Shown here: positions 10,301 through 23,689 of the stretch, piece by piece
Position numbering within the stretch: position 1 is the stretch's first letter
Layout: each line of letters opens with the position of its first letter
Source of the DNA: Helianthus annuus
Lineage: Eukaryota; Streptophyta; Magnoliopsida; Asterales; Asteraceae
Assembly (NCBI RefSeq): GCF_002127325.2
Contig: NC_035445.2
Span: forward strand, 82,268,383 to 82,332,382
Length of the DNA stretch: 64,000 bases
Direction: 5' to 3'
Translations under genes and position numbers: made by a program
Notes under the pieces: model-generated
The model's input: only the letters and a program-made list of their open reading frames with translations
Told to the model about the DNA's origin: nothing
Databases searched by the model: none

Positions 10301-13300
10301 TTAACCGATGATAGACATATTGGCTGCGAGACGGGTGAGGGCCCATTTATGGTACAATTTACGAAGCGTCTTGTACTTGTGCATGAAAGTAGTGAGATCA
10401 ATCTCTCTATTGAGAAGCTGTTGGTGGAGGGCTTCCGATTCTTCTTCTGTTTTACGCATTGCCTCTGCAAATAACCAATCACCATTGTAACTACAACGCC
10501 TAACAAAAGAGGTGGCAAAATGGGCTGCGTTGACCCAAAACACACATTCTTTATTCATATTATTTTGTGTTATATATGGTTATGCAAAATATACTGTTAC
10601 GATAATAATACAACTAACATCATGTTGCTAATGGGAAACACACATCGGTTCGTTTTTGGGCTAGAATGAAAAAGCGGTAGGAACCTTGGTTTGGAAAATG
10701 TGGTGGCTGGATGAGAATTTTAGCGGCATGTATTTTTCAACCAAAAAGGGGCCCTTCTGACATATTTGCCCTTCATGAGGGCTAACAAAGTATTTAGTAA
10801 AAGAAAACCGGTCAAGTCATAAATGATTCAATTTGGGTATATTTTCTCTTTAATGAATGTAAAACGAATAGCTTAGAAGAAAACATGTCAAAGGGGTTTT
10901 GAACGGGTAGAATTCGTCCAAAGTAAAATTTAAACATATAAAACCTCCTAACATACTTGTTGAGTTGTTTCAGATACGAATTCATCTTTGAAACCATTTT
11001 TCATACACTAACTATTTTTAAGATAAAAAAATTGGACAAATATTGTTTTGGGACCAAAAAGTTATCTGTTTTGAACCCTTACCCAAACTGCCCGACCCAC
11101 GCATTATGCCACCGCTAGTTTTTTCGCCAGAATATAGAAATAGTAGGTACAACAACCAAGTAAATAATCTCAAAAAGGAGAATTCTTACCTTGCAGACGA
11201 TGAAGCAAGGATCCAGGAGAGTAAAAATTGAGGATTTCTTGTTTTTGCTTTTCAAGCTCACTGAGTTTCTCTCGAGCAGCAGCCAGTTCAGTGACCCGAA
11301 TTATTTGGCACTATATCCGAAAAAGAAATATTATCTAAAGAATAAAGATGACTTGCTATTAGAAGTAGCAAAACGGGAGGGTCAGGCAGGTTGTTACAGG
11401 TTGAAGGGGCAAATTTTTGTATAGCTTGAAATGGGTCAGTTTGACTGACCTGGAATACTTTTATAAAGACAAAGTTTTTATAAATGATAAGCGTGTCATA
11501 TATGTACTATGTAGGCTGCAAACGATCCGAACGTACACGAACAATAATGCCTTGTTCGTGTTCGTTAAGGAAATAGATGTGTTCACGAACTGTTCATGAA
11601 CACTTACCGAACGGGATTTTATGTTTGTGTTTGTTCGTTAATTTTAGGTAACGGACACAAACAAACGCAAACGAACACATATAAACGTTCATGAACACAA
11701 ACGAACATTAATGAGCACAAATAACTGTTTATGAACATAAACGAACGCTAATCTTTATTATATATTTTATTAGTGGGAATTTGAAGTATTTAAGTAAAAT
11801 GTAAAAATTAAAACCCTTAATGAAATATCAAAGACAAACGGACATAAACGAACACGTTACCGAACATAAATGAACGAACGGGGCCTCTGTTCATGTTCGT
11901 TCATTTAACCAAATGAACGAAATTTCTTGTTTGTGTTCGTTCATTTATTAAAACAACGAACACAAACGAACTTACCGCCGAACTGTTCGCTGAACGTTTG
12001 GTTCGTTTCAGTGGCGAAGCTTGAGATTTCCGACCGGGGGATCGAAAACGTATATACCCAAAAATTTCTATAAAACTGGGGGGTAAAAAACGTATACACC
12101 CAAAAACTTCTATACAAAAACTACATACTCTCCACTACTGAGCGAAAAGTTCAGGGGGTCGGCCGCCCCCTCCCGCCCCCACTGAGCTACGCCAATGGTT
12201 CGTTTGCAGCCCTATATATATGATTACAAAAACTCTATAATTTAAACAATAATCTAACTTTATGAAGAAATGATTTAGGAGGTTTTATGCATCCAAAAAA
12301 CACTTTAAGCGACTTGTGACGTGTTCAACCTGTTTCCTTTTAAGCCGATGATTTTCCTTCATGCCCGAATGGACCCATGATTACAAGGAAAGTGAAGAAC
12401 TAACCTGGTTCCGCAACTCCTTGATGTGTGGTTCTTTTTCCAAGTTGTGTCCTGCATAAAAGAATCATTATGTTGACAAATGATGCTGACTTCAAGTTCT
12501 ATTAAACATGGTACTTTATGCAAGAAGGATTACGTAAATAGATTACGGAAAAAACTCACTTGCAAGCTGCATAGTTTCATTCCTCAATTCATCCCTCAGC
12601 TGATATTAAGAATAGAGAGAAGATATGCGGAAATGAGGATGTCAACGTTAAAATATTCAACATAATTTCAAACAGACTGTTTTTTTATAAATGCATAACG
12701 AGGATCTCAAAACGTTTGAATAAATAACAAAGAGTTAATTACTATTTTCGTCCCTGTGGTTTGTCAAAAATCACTATTTCAGTCCATTAGCTTAAAAATT
12801 GCGATTTCAGTCCCTGTAGTTTCACTCTCGTAACCATTTCAATCCCTGTACTAACAGAATAAATGGATTGAAATGGTTACGAAATTGAAACCACAGGGAC
12901 TGACATGGTTACGAAAATAAAACCACAGGGACTGAAATCGCAATTTTTAAACTAATGGACTGAAATAGTGAATCTTGATAAACCACAGGGACGAAAACAG
13001 TAATTAACTCAAACAACAAAATATCATGAAACTGAAATATGACTTACACGAATCTGATTTTGGACCGTGTCAAGTGAAAGTAAAAACTGTTGATATGCAT
13101 TTTTGTCTGACAAAAGCCTATGCAGCTCACTAGCACTGCAAATATTTCACAAGCAAAAAAGAGACCGGGTCAAAATAAATTTCCAAGAAAACTGCAATGG
13201 TCAATGTACCCACAAGAATATTCTTTCAATCCTGTTAGCTGCAATCATATTGGAGAAAATTTTACGACAAACGATAGTATAAATTTATTCTTAGAATCAT

Positions 13301-14894
13301 ATTTGTTAACGCGAATAGCGACAAATAGCGATAAGGTACCTATATGCTAAATAGCGAATAACGATAAATAGCGGGCGGCTATTTTATAAATAGCGATACA
13401 CTAGAAAAAATTTAAAATTTTTTTATATGTATATTATATCAAAATACCCTGGTATATATGCTATTTTACATGTATATTTAACAAAAACCTAAAATCCAGC
13501 TATTTTATAGCTATATTTAATTGCTATTTATATTAAAAAAAAAACAAAAAAATTAAAAATTAAAGAGTCGCTACTCTCGCTATGCATTGCTACAACCCTA
13601 ATAGCGACACTATACCTATACGCTACGTAGCGCGCTATAGCGGTCGCTATTGACAACACACATATCTAGAATGATAAAACACTCCAAAGAAACCATGAAT
13701 CTTTTACGTAACTACGTAAGATACACTAACATAAAATAGAGCAGACCGGCAAACCTTTTGTCTTTCAAGACATGAACAATCCCAGCAGCCTCAGGTGGAA
13801 TACGCGATACCGGTCTATCTCCATTCGTCTGCATATGCTGCTGTTCTTCATCACCCCTTCACATAAAGAGAATTCAAAAAAGTAAAAAAAAAAAAGGGGT
13901 TGTTTGGCAACTTCTGAATGGTTAAGTGTTGAACCAGTAAGAGGCATGAACCATTCAGAGCTAGTATAATGCTTAAACGTTCAGAGGCAAATGTCTGACC
14001 AATTCAGATTAGAGGTCTTAACCATTCAGACTTAGGGGTTGCTTGGCAACATCTGAATGGTTAAGTGTTGAACCAGTAAGAGGTATGAACCATTAAGAGC
14101 CTGTATAATGCTTAACCGTTCAGAGGCAAATGTCTGACCAATTCAGATTAGAGGTCTTAACCATTCAGACTCTGTATAATGCTTAACCATTCAGAGGCAG
14201 ATGTCTGAACCATTCAGACATCTGCTCGTGAAACAAACAGTCTGAACCATTAAGTGTTGAACCAGTAAGAGGTCTGAACCATTAAGAGCCTCATTAAGAG
14301 GTAAACAAACAGCCCCTTAGTATAATGCTTAACCATTCAGAGGCAAATGTATGAACCATTCAGACATCTGCTCGCGAAACAAACAGTCTGAACCATTAAG
14401 TGCTGAACCAGTAAGAGGTCTGAACCATTAAGAGCTAAACAAATAGTGTAACATTCGGTTATGAAACTTCTCCCTTCCAAAACATAAGTTCATAGTTGAC
14501 TTTTAAGTGTCAAACAAATTCACTTTTAAGGATTAAATTCAGTAAAAATTCCCCCTTCAGGCCATGAAATTAAAGACAACAATAAATAACATATATAAAC
14601 AGTAAAATAAAACATTAAGCATATAAATTAGAAATAAGCATGTTCATGATCCACTATGAGAGGCCCTAAATCATCCCTAAAACAACTTCCTCCTCTGTAA
14701 AATTATTTTAATTTATAATTTCCAAAATACCCATATAAAGTTTGGGTTTTTAATCAGCTGATTGAAAGAGGAAATGAAAGCTAAATCTTTATACAAGAGT
14801 TCAATAAACGATACAAGTAATTGAGAATCAGATAAAGCAAACCCTAAACTAAATTAAATGGAAGTGAAGAAGGTTACCAGAAGGGTCTGAACAT
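10301..14894 (-). CDS. VPS37: VPS37, ESCRT-I subunit with Mod(r) domain
   Basis: Seven exons on the minus strand close in one frame: 14878-14894, 13755-13856, 13048-13135, 12560-12599, 12405-12451, 11190-11310 and 10301-10464 (579 bases, 192 residues). The first exon has only 17 coding bases (MFRPF plus part of W). The Mod(r) domain fills about residues 34-190: VHVLKDKSASELHRLLSDK, LRDELRNETMQLA, HNLEKEPHIKELRNQ, ELAAAREKLSELEKQK, YSPGSLLHRLQ and EEESEALHQQLLNREID. These match plant VPS37, which joins VPS23 and VPS28 in ESCRT-I and sorts ubiquitinated membrane proteins into multivesicular bodies. The proline-rich N-terminal region seen in longer plant homologues is nearly absent. Introns carry several MITEs. 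All splice sites are GT/AG. Confidence 0.92.
11512..12214. mobile_element. hAT-like inverted-repeat element in VPS37 intron 5
   Basis: The ends read taggctgcaaacg and cgtttgcagcccta. The interior is dominated by GAACGAACA/TGTTCGTTC motifs in both directions. A second element (12009-12197) is nested inside. Flanking 8-mers (gtactatg, tatatatg) match poorly, so the outer target duplication is decayed. A related sequence lies at 52848-53335. Confidence 0.55.
12009..12197. mobile_element. hAT-type MITE nested in another element, target duplication GTTCGTTT
   Basis: Identical 8-bp flanks gttcgttt (12001-12008, 12198-12205) surround a 189-bp unit with ends CAGTGGCGAAGCTTGAG and CTGAGCTACGCCAATG. 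Related copies stand at 51470-51673 and 52527-52683, sharing 'tttccgac', 'cccaaaaatttctataa' and 'ctccactactgagcgaaaag'. Confidence 0.85.
12732..13010. mobile_element. Mutator-type MITE (gagttaa...ttaactc family), copy 2
   Basis: Perfect outer inverted repeats gagttaattactgttttcg-like at both ends (left gagttaattactattttcg, right cgaaaacagtaattaactc) in VPS37 intron 3. The 279-bp palindrome is about the same length as the copy at 57180. Confidence 0.75.
13305..13661. mobile_element. Possible MITE rich in TAGCG motifs
   Basis: VPS37 intron 2 contains an inverted structure with tgttaacgcgaatagcgac at the left and gtcgctattgacaaca at the right, and many copies of ATAGCGA and its complement. No exact target duplication was found, so the ends are approximate. 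Confidence 0.4.
13895..14448. repeat. Clustered copies of a Harbinger-like MITE (TCTGAATGGTTAAG family)
   Basis: VPS37 intron 1 holds several partial units of 'ggggttg(t/c)ttggcaac(t/a)tctgaatggttaagtgttg' and its complement (starts near 13895 and 14034, a reverse end near 14311-14316). AACCATTCAGA and TAAGAGGTCTGAACC are repeated throughout. The same family stands alone at 48072-48332 with TAA flanks. Confidence 0.6.
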
Positions 14895-15020
14895 GATTAC
14901 AATCGAAACGGTTTGATTCAATAATGCAACTCCTTCTTGTGTATGATTTTGGGTCTTGCCTGCTACTAGAAACAGTCATCACTTGTGGGACCGTTTGGAG
15001 AGCATACAAGTGGTTTCTAG

Positions 15021-15150
15021 CAATGTTTTAAAAACTGGTTCAAACCGGCTGGTTGTATTGGTAGAACCGGTTAAACTATCCAGTATACATCTTACATCTG
15101 GTTAAGCTAGCTAAATCTGATAAGTATAAAAACCGGATTTTAAAACATTG
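15021..15150. mobile_element. Short hAT-type MITE upstream of VPS37
   Basis: A 130-bp unit with ends CAATGTTTTAAAAACTGG and CCGGATTTTAAAACATTG, flanked by gtttctag (15013-15020) and gtttctaa (15151-15158), a 7/8 match. It lies about 127 bases upstream of the VPS37 start codon, thus in its 5' UTR or core promoter. Confidence 0.7.
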
Positions 15151-15158
15151 GTTTCTAA

Positions 15159-15742
15159 TACAACTTTGTATAAGTTACACAAGTTATTACGTCTCTTTAA
15201 ATTAATCAAAAACTTATCATCTTATAAGATAAAATGAGAACCAAGAATTATGTTAAAAGATTTTCTAGGTTCAAATTAGAGTCATTAAGATCGCTACATT
15301 GTACTTATTGATAAAAACACGGTATATTTAACATTTATGTAACCGCTCATTTTTTTTTTCATAGCACCACTACTTACTTGAAAAGAAGGCATCACTATGA
15401 CTAAGTACATAACTTACAATAAGAAAAGAAAACACATAAAAAAACCTATGGAAGTAAATACATGTAAATTAGGAATAACTAGAAGTGTAAATTGATGACA
15501 TGCCTTGACAAACAAAAGTTTGCAACAACGCTAAAGTTAAAACCGACTAACACAGACGGAACTTATCGAAAGTGGTTACAACATTTACCATGAGGAAAAG
15601 TTATAAACATCATGTACACTATCATAAATACGTAAGCTAGAGTTTAGAAATACGTAGATATGGAATGTTATGCGCCTAACCACCTCAGTATAATGTTCAA
15701 ATTTCTGATTTTGTATAAAGTTTAGATGCAATATTAATGTTA
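15159..15742. other. Intergenic A/T-rich stretch
   Basis: No gene or clear repeat seen; upstream flank of VPS37 running to the TTA target site of the next MITE. Confidence 0.35.
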
Positions 15743-15935
15743 GGGTGAAGGGAGTGGTTACCTATTTGGAATAGGTAAACTCCCCATTCAACCAATCAAA
15801 CATTGCCACGTCAATTCACCTAATTAGTTTAGCTATTGCTCAAAAACGTTGGCGGTGGTTTACCTAGTGGGGCTTAGGTAAACTATTTAAAAAAAAGAAA
15901 AATGTGTGATTAGTTGAGAAGTAATGGACCCCACC

Positions 15936-18747
15936 TGTCACACCCCGATTTCCACGTGTCTCACCGGTGGGCCCGGTGAGGGATTACCGTGACGTAGTTG
16001 GCAACAATATAGTCAAACCACACAATATATGAATGCACAGCGGAAGCATAAAGATAATTATATTTCAACCATTGTTTGTAATATCAATGTATTACGAATA
16101 GTCGAAAAGTATCCACAGGGGATCAAATAAAAATATAAGTATTGTTCAACAGACGTAGGCATCTTAAGCTTGCGAGACTCTTTATGATGCTAAGGAGAAA
16201 TATCCAGCCAATTACGCATAGTACCTGCATTTAGTCTTTTTGGGAAAATACGTCAGTTTACACTGGTCTCCTATTCTGGAACGAAGGTTTAAAATACCCT
16301 ATTAGAATCCTAACGTGTCTTTAATTTAGCCGTAGCTTAGACCGGTCAGTTTCAACGGATAGTTACGGTTTAATAGCGTGAAAGGCGAAAACCGGGAATG
16401 GAATGTGATTTTGACCCAACAAGTTTGAAGACTTGTTTTATATGGGTATAATAATCACACTCTGGATTTTGGGGTCAAAACAATATGGTTTGACCCGTTT
16501 CGGCTAGTTTATGTAAACTAGTTACATAAGCCGAACCGTGCGCGCTAAAGGCGTAACGGGTAACCGTAAGAGTCCTACACTGGTTTCCTAAGTCAATATG
16601 CTTTAAAGAGGTTGTGGTATCAGTAGGATACCTTCCATAATGCCCGTAACGAGTTTAAGTTCATATTGTGCCCCGTAGGGGTATTTCGGTCTTCTTAAAG
16701 ATTTATAAAAGAGGTTTCTGAGTTCTACAGGAAATCTGAGTTTCCCGAATAGTTTATAAAGTCCAAAATACTTTATTTATTATTTACAATCAGTAGCAAC
16801 TGGAATCGGGTCAAAAGACCTTGTAGAACTCAAGTTATGGCCGAAAAGGGTATATTCGGTATTTACCGAACCGTTGCCATAACCGCAGGTTATGAGCAGG
16901 TAAAAAAATAATTAAAAATCTTTAAAATTCCAAAATATTAGTTTACATCAGTGTGTAAAAGGTTTGGTGTCGAAATCCGGGTTTTGATAGGCGTTATGCT
17001 AATTGTGTTATTTAATTACTAAAGTTTCCGTAATTTGCGCTATTTAGCATAACTCTTATTCTGGACCTCGGATTGACGTGAAATTTTAGGGACATGCTTA
17101 GAATTCAGTAACCAAGGTTATGGTCCTTTCACGTGTTCGAAATTCTCGTTTTAAATTAAAAAGGGCGTTACTGTCAACTTTTAAGCATTTAACGGAAAGG
17201 TGTAAAAGACTCGGACAAACAACGAACCGGTCACAGAGGGTTATACCATCATGTAACCTGGTCCTAAGAGAGTCCTAAGGCATATCTAAATCATATTTTA
17301 ACGGGTCAGAACTGAAGTCAAAGCAAAAGTCAACGTTTTGCGACTTTGGCTCCGAACCAGGTCAAAACAGTAAATGGTCGGATCAAACAAGCTTAGACTA
17401 GTTAATATACTTATTATCATGTTTTATGAGTGTTAAAACAGGTTACACATCATCTACATTACTGATTATGCATGAAATCGCAAAATAGCATTTCTGTTGA
17501 CTTTTTCTAAGCACGTTTGACTCGACATTCGGACTAGTTAGATTGGGAATCAGAGGGTGCCCTTTTAGGGGTTTAAAGCCCACATGATTACCAACATATA
17601 ACTACCTTTGATTCGACAAACCACTGGACCATTTGTGATTTATCGCAAAGTCAATCGTTAATTACGACGGATTGACTTTTAAGCTAAACTATGCAAAAAC
17701 TAAGCCACAAAGGGTTGGGCATACTTACAGAAGCTTGGTGCACGACTAAGGATGCTAGGAGAATGCTTGAGAGCTCCAGAAATGATCAGAAGGCAGGTTT
17801 GAGGTGTGTTGAACAATGGAACACTACCTTGCCTTTTATAGTGAAAATTTTGGCATAAGATCATTACAACTCACTCTACAATGGTTCATGGATGATCAGC
17901 AGGTGTCCTATAGTGCTAGGGGACATGTAGAGGGCGCCCATGCTTCAATTAATGCACACAAGATCGTTCACAAGCTCAAACATTGAATCTGTCCAAGAAT
18001 TCTGCATCTGGGACCTTCACGCGACCCGCTTTAGGATTCAAGCAACACAGATGCGGGCCGCCTGAATCCTTAAGTCAGTAAACGAATCTTCAAATAGCGC
18101 GCGACCCGTATTAGCTCACCCATTTCCTTAACGCGGCCCGCCTGAGGGTTGATTTCCAAGATTTTCAAATCTTTTGTAATGATTAACCTGACCTTTCGGT
18201 TTCGAAGGGGTAACTTTGCGATTTGGCCCTCGATTATTTACATTAAGGGCCTCGTGACTTTTACCCGCATTGTTAAGTCCCCGGTTAGTTTAATTACTAT
18301 CTGAAAAGCCTTAACTTTTATTGTTGACGCTTTTAACCCCTCACATACGAATTTGATCATAACTTTCTTGTTTTAAAACGGAACTTGGCGAAATTTATAT
18401 CGTATATTCTAGTGAGCGTATTTTACTGTTACAAAGCCTCGGGTTCGTCAAAGGGGTCTCTCAGAGGTATAAATTTAACATGTTGACACAATTAACCCCT
18501 GTAGCTTGTAATCTCTCACTTTCTCCCGCATTTCGCTCCGTACGATCCATGATTCATTCGTTTGAAGGTACGAGCATCATTTAGGGTTACTATACAGTAT
18601 ATTTACCCCTCGTTGACATTTTTAACCCTCGAATTTACATACTTTCAAGGTTTGTAAACTTTAGTCCTTTATTTAGTATTTCATACCACGTGTAAACTCA
18701 TGACACGTGTCAACACATTATTGGGCACAAAATTTCGAGGTGTTACA
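15936..18747 (-). repeat. 3' LTR of the chromovirus (minus orientation)
   Basis: 2812 bp, tgtcacacccc...gaggtgttaca on the plus strand. It carries a minus-strand TATA box (plus ccttttatagtg, about 17831-17842) and ends next to the polypurine tract. Confidence 0.95.
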
Positions 18748-18759
18748 TCCTCACCCCCA
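18748..18759 (-). promoter_or_regulatory. Polypurine tract of the chromovirus
   Basis: tcctcaccccca on the plus strand reads TGGGGGTGAGGA on the minus strand, directly before the 3' LTR start; it primes plus-strand DNA synthesis. Confidence 0.8.
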
Positions 18760-18782
18760 TAAAATAAATCTCGACCCGAGAT

Positions 18783-21700
18783 TTACTGAAATAAATAAGG
18801 GTATTTTTCTTTCATCGTGGATTCAACCTCCCACGTGAATTCGGGACCTCTACGGGCATCCCATTTGACCTTAATAATAGGTACGTGCTTCCTTCGGAGC
18901 TTCTTTACCTGTCGATCTTCAATCGACAAAGGTTTTTCCACAAATTTTAAGCTCTCATCTATGTGCACATCTGTATGTGGTATCACCAATGATTCATCAG
19001 CGAAGCACTTCTTTAGATTGCAGATGTGGAACACATTGTGAATTCCACTGAGCTCCTCCGGTAAGTTTAACTTGTAGGCAACTGACCCGACACGTTCGAT
19101 AACCTTGAAGGGTCCTATGTATCTCGGGCTTAGTTTGCCTTTCTTACCGAAATGCATCACCCTCTTCCAGGGTGATACTTTAAGCAACACTTTTTCACCT
19201 ACTTCAAAGTGAAAATCTTTACGCTTTGGATCTGCGTAACTTTTATGCCTATCTCGGGCAGCCTTGAGACGGTCTCGAATCTGGACAATCTTGTCCGTTG
19301 TTTCGAAGACTATCTCTGGTCCTGATAATTGGACATCTCCAACTTCCGCCCAACAAACGGGCGATCTACACTTTCTACCGTATAATGCCTCGAAGGGCGC
19401 AACCTTAATGCTGGTATGGTAGCTATTGTTGTAGGAGAATTCGATTAGTGGTAGGTTCTTATCCCAACTACCACCCAAATCGATTTCACATGCACGTAGC
19501 ATGTCCTCCAACGTCTGAATAGTACGCTCACTCTGACCGTATGTCTGAGGATGGTAAGCCGTACTGAAATTCAAACGTGTGCCCAAAGATTGCTGGAAGC
19601 TTTTCCAGAAATGCGACGTGTATCTAGTATCGCTGTCAGAGATAATAGACACAGGTATGCCATGTAAGGCTACAATCTTATCAATGTATAACTGGGCCAA
19701 CATGTCGGAGCTATAAGTCTCCTTGATGGGTAAGAAATGTGCTGACTTAGTCAGCCCATCGACTATAACCCATATTGTATCATTTCCTTTCCTCGTCTTG
19801 GGTAACTTGGTAATAAAATCCATAGTTACACATTCCCACTTCCATTCTGGAAGTTCAGGCTGTTGTAACAAGCCTGGCGGCTTTTGATGCTCAGCTTTGA
19901 CTTGCGCACAAGTCAAGCATTTGGCTACATAAGCGGCTACAGACTTTTTCAAGCCTGTCCACCAATAATTTGCCTTTAGATCCTGATATATCTTATCAGC
20001 TCCAGGGTGAACAGAATATTTGGAACTATGGGCTTCCTGGAGGATAACATCTCGTAGTCCTCTATAAATTGGAACCCATATTCGTCCATTTAATCGTAAA
20101 ATTCCATCCTTGCTAAGAGTTAACTGCTCCTCAGTTACTCCTAACTTTTCTTTAGGATAGTTAGCTTCCAACGCAGCTTCTCTCTGTGCAGCTAACAACC
20201 TTTCAATCAAATTATTCTTCACTTCAATGCTCTTGGCATTGATTCGGATGAGTTTCACCCTTTCCTTTCGACTTAAGGCATCAGCGACTACATTCACCTT
20301 GCCGGGATGATATCTGATTTCACAATCATAATCATTTAAACTCTCCATCCAACGGGGTTGCCTCATGTTTAATTTCTTCTGATTAAACAGATGTTGAAGG
20401 CTCTTGTGATCCGAATAGATCACAAACTTGATACCATACAGATAATGCCTCCACAGTTTTAGTGCGAACACAACGGCACCCAACTCCAAGTCATGGGTGG
20501 TGTAATTCTTTTCATGCACCTTTAACTGTCTTGAAGCATAGGCAATAACCTTGCCTTTCTGCATAAGTACGCATCCCATGCCAGTGTGTGATGCGTCGCA
20601 GTAAACTACGAACTCTTCGGTACCTTCAGGCAATGTCAGTACAGGAGCGTTGCTCAACTTTTGCTTCAGCATATCAAAGGACTCTTGCTGCTTAGGGCCC
20701 CAAACAAACTTTACCTTCTTCTTGGTCAGGGAAGTTAAGGGCGCAGCAATCCTTGAAAAATTTTCAATGAAACGCCTGTAATGTCCTGCTAACCCCAGGA
20801 AACTACGAATCTCTGTAGGCGTCTTTGGCTCTTGCCAATTCATGACAGCTTCTACTTTAGCGGGATCCACTTGGATACCATGCTCGCTGACAACATGTCC
20901 TAGGAATTGGACTTCTCGAAGCCAGAATTCGCACTTAGAGAATTTGGCATAGAGTTTCTCATGATGCAGGAGTTTGAGAATACCGCGAAGGTGTTTCTCA
21001 TGGTCAGCTCGGTTCTTCGAGTAGATAAGAATGTCGTCGATGAGAACGATGACGAATTTGTCTAAGTACGGCTTGCAAACGCGATTCATGAGATCCATGA
21101 ACGCATCTGGTGCATTAGTGAGCCCAAAAGGCATCACTAGGAACTCATAGTGACCATAACGAGTCCTAAATGCGGTTTTATGTACGTCTTCATCTCTGAC
21201 TTTCAATTGATGGTAGCCTGACCTCAAGTCAATCTTCGAGAAATAACTTGCCCCTTGTAACTGATCGAACAAATCGTCGATCCTCGGCAAGGGACATCTA
21301 TTCTTTATCGTGACCTTATTAAGCTCGCGATAATCGATGCACAGACGCATCGATCTGTCCTTCTTCTTGACAAACAGAACAGGTGCTCCCCAGGGAGACG
21401 AACTAGGTTTGATGAAACCTTTAGCTAGCAGTTCATCCAGTTGGGTCCTCAATTCCTTCATTTCGGTTGGTGCTAACCTGTAAGGTGCTCTAGCAACAGG
21501 TGCTGCTCCAGGGATGATATCAATCCTGAATTCCACTTGCCTATCTGGTGGCAAACCAGGTAGATCTTCAGGGAAAACCTCTGGGTATTCGGAAATGACG
21601 GGGATGTCTTCTATCTTCGGTTTAGGTTCATCAAAAATCACCTGTGCCATGTAGATGACACAACCCTTCTTTAAACATTTTGAAGCCTTGAGCATAGTCA

Positions 21701-23357
21701 CTTGCTCACGCAGTCCATATTGGGTATCTCCCCGAATGGTAAGCGATTCACCAGACGGAGTCTTTATCACCACTTGCTTTCTGTTGCAGACGATTTGGGC
21801 CTGGTTGTGAGATAACCAGTCCATACCCAATACTATGTCAAAACCGGCCAATTTAAAGGGAAGTAGAGATAGAGGAAAAGAGTGGTTCTTAATGGATATC
21901 ACACATCCATCTAACACAGTGGAGACGGTTTCTATGGTGCCATCTGCTAGCTCTACCTCATAATTCACATTTAAAGTTTTGACAGGCATATTCAGCAATT
22001 TGCAAAATTTATGATCTACGAAAGACTTATCAGCGCCTGAATCAAAAAGTACTCTTGCATAGACATCATTTACAAGGAATGTACATGTGATCACGTTATC
22101 GTCTAGCACTGCTTCTTTCGCATCCATCCTGAAGACTCTTGCATTGGTCTTCTTGGCCTCTTCAGGCTTCTTGGCGTTTTTAGGGCAGTTGGTTCTAATG
22201 TGCCCCTTCTCATTGCAACTGTAGCAAGTTGCATCCTTTATCTTTTTGCAATCCAAGGTCTTGTGGTCCTTGGACTTGCATATCCTGCAAGCAAATGACT
22301 TTGACTGAGTCTGCGAGTTTGATTCGAGTCTACACTTTCCAAAGTGATGTCTCTTGCAATTCTTGCACTTGGGCTTCTCACCAGATTGTTGCCTTTCCTT
22401 CCTTGACTCGGACCCTCTCTTGTTGTCACCGTTTCCACGGTGCTTCTTGCTCGACCTTCGTGAAGTATCATCTTCACGTTTTCTCTTCTCAGCCTCTTTG
22501 TTCCTCAGCGATCTTTGTCTGACCGCATCCAGAGTGAGGGACAAAGAAATGTCAGCTACAGATCTAAAGGTCGCTGGCCGAGAGGCCTTTACGCTTGCCT
22601 TTATTTCGGGGGCTAAACCACCGATAAAACGAGCTATTCTCTTTGGCTCCGGGGTTACCAGATACGGAACCAACCGGGACATCGTGTTGAAGCTCGTGAG
22701 GTAAGCTTGACAGTCAAGGTTCGTCATAACCAACGATAGGAAGTCGGACTCGATCTTTTCAACCTCATGTTGAGGGCAGAAATTTTCCTTGATGAGAGAA
22801 ATGAATTCCTCCCACGTCATGCTGTACAAAACAGCCTTCCCCGAGGCCTGAACCAACGACCTCCACCAAGCCAGGGCCTCGCCCTTGAATGATTGTGTAA
22901 CAAACTTCACCACATCTTTCTCTGCGCAACCACTGATGTCCACCACGGTGTCCATCTCGTCTAACCACGTCATACAATCTACCGCGCCCTTCTCCCCAGT
23001 GAAGTCTCGGGGTTTGCAAGATACGAAATACTTGTAGGTGCAACCCCTTGCGCGAGATACATCAGTAAACACTTTTTCCTTAGGACGAACACTGTTTTCA
23101 TTGGATGAGTGGTTATCATCGTCCTTTTTAGGCTTAGACGGGGGTTTGCTGTGAGATTTTGAGTGGGTTTTTGGCTTTGAGTGTGGTTTAGATATGGTTC
23201 TGCTCCGGGATTCAGTGTACTCTTCGTATTGTCGATCCAAGGCTGCCTTAACAGCACCGTCGACAAGAGCTTTTAATTCAGCGCCCGTCAAATGAACCTG
23301 GGCGTTATCGTATTCATCTTCTTTCGAATGACTATTCTCCTCATTTGGATCAGCCAT
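18783..23357 (-). CDS. Chromovirus gag-pol polyprotein, 1524 aa
   Basis: A single uninterrupted frame. In order: charged Ser/Lys-rich N-terminus, retrotransposon gag domain (about 110-290), CCHC zinc knuckles including [14 protein letters not shown] and [14 protein letters not shown] (to about 385), aspartic protease [11 protein letters not shown] (about 437), reverse transcriptase with [24 protein letters not shown] and [10 protein letters not shown] (about 775), RNase H starting [10 protein letters not shown] (about 915), and integrase. The integrase has an HHCC finger (about 1105-1150) and a D,D,E triad (MDF about 1179, ISDSD about 1239, GQSERT about 1274). The C-terminal [15 protein letters not shown] block resembles the chromodomain end of Tekay elements. 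All catalytic residues looked for are present, so the element may be autonomous. The start is the first ATG. Confidence 0.95.
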   Translation of the reverse strand: MADPNEENSHSKEDEYDNAQVHLTGAELKALVDGAVKAALDRQYEEYTESRSRTISKPHSKPKTHSKSHSKPPSKPKKDDDNHSSNENSVRPKEKVFTDVSRARGCTYKYFVSCKPRDFTGEKGAVDCMTWLDEMDTVVDISGCAEKDVVKFVTQSFKGEALAWWRSLVQASGKAVLYSMTWEEFISLIKENFCPQHEVEKIESDFLSLVMTNLDCQAYLTSFNTMSRLVPYLVTPEPKRIARFIGGLAPEIKASVKASRPATFRSVADISLSLTLDAVRQRSLRNKEAEKRKREDDTSRRSSKKHRGNGDNKRGSESRKERQQSGEKPKCKNCKRHHFGKCRLESNSQTQSKSFACRICKSKDHKTLDCKKIKDATCYSCNEKGHIRTNCPKNAKKPEEAKKTNARVFRMDAKEAVLDDNVITCTFLVNDVYARVLFDSGADKSFVDHKFCKLLNMPVKTLNVNYEVELADGTIETVSTVLDGCVISIKNHSFPLSLLPFKLAGFDIVLGMDWLSHNQAQIVCNRKQVVIKTPSGESLTIRGDTQYGLREQVTMLKASKCLKKGCVIYMAQVIFDEPKPKIEDIPVISEYPEVFPEDLPGLPPDRQVEFRIDIIPGAAPVARAPYRLAPTEMKELRTQLDELLAKGFIKPSSSPWGAPVLFVKKKDRSMRLCIDYRELNKVTIKNRCPLPRIDDLFDQLQGASYFSKIDLRSGYHQLKVRDEDVHKTAFRTRYGHYEFLVMPFGLTNAPDAFMDLMNRVCKPYLDKFVIVLIDDILIYSKNRADHEKHLRGILKLLHHEKLYAKFSKCEFWLREVQFLGHVVSEHGIQVDPAKVEAVMNWQEPKTPTEIRSFLGLAGHYRRFIENFSRIAAPLTSLTKKKVKFVWGPKQQESFDMLKQKLSNAPVLTLPEGTEEFVVYCDASHTGMGCVLMQKGKVIAYASRQLKVHEKNYTTHDLELGAVVFALKLWRHYLYGIKFVIYSDHKSLQHLFNQKKLNMRQPRWMESLNDYDCEIRYHPGKVNVVADALSRKERVKLIRINAKSIEVKNNLIERLLAAQREAALEANYPKEKLGVTEEQLTLSKDGILRLNGRIWVPIYRGLRDVILQEAHSSKYSVHPGADKIYQDLKANYWWTGLKKSVAAYVAKCLTCAQVKAEHQKPPGLLQQPELPEWKWECVTMDFITKLPKTRKGNDTIWVIVDGLTKSAHFLPIKETYSSDMLAQLYIDKIVALHGIPVSIISDSDTRYTSHFWKSFQQSLGTRLNFSTAYHPQTYGQSERTIQTLEDMLRACEIDLGGSWDKNLPLIEFSYNNSYHTSIKVAPFEALYGRKCRSPVCWAEVGDVQLSGPEIVFETTDKIVQIRDRLKAARDRHKSYADPKRKDFHFEVGEKVLLKVSPWKRVMHFGKKGKLSPRYIGPFKVIERVGSVAYKLNLPEELSGIHNVFHICNLKKCFADESLVIPHTDVHIDESLKFVEKPLSIEDRQVKKLRRKHVPIIKVKWDARRGPEFTWEVESTMKEKYPYLFQ

Positions 23358-23689
23358 TGTAACTTGAATCTGCTACAGAAGATAACGAAAAAGTTTTATT
23401 TAGGAGTTTATTATGGAATTGTCCTTTATGGCAATTCATTAACCATGGTAAACAGAGACCATATCCGGTTAATTTGTTACTCACTTTAATTTAGGATTTG
23501 AATATAACTTATCCTAATTACAAACAATATTGTTAGTGGCACAACAGCCTAGTCACAAGGACGTTTTTATAATATTAGCCAGGATAATAGAGAATCAAGG
23601 CATGTAGGTTTGAACCGTAGTCCTTTTACCTTTTTCTGACAGGGAGTCATAGACTACAACTGCCTTTTGTCTTATATGACAATAAATAT

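Noticed and set aside
18783..23357. Endogenous pararetrovirus or virus-like gene as explanation for the long polyprotein
   Set aside because: Flanking LTRs, primer-binding site, 5-bp target duplication and integrase show an LTR retrotransposon; no movement-protein domain is present.
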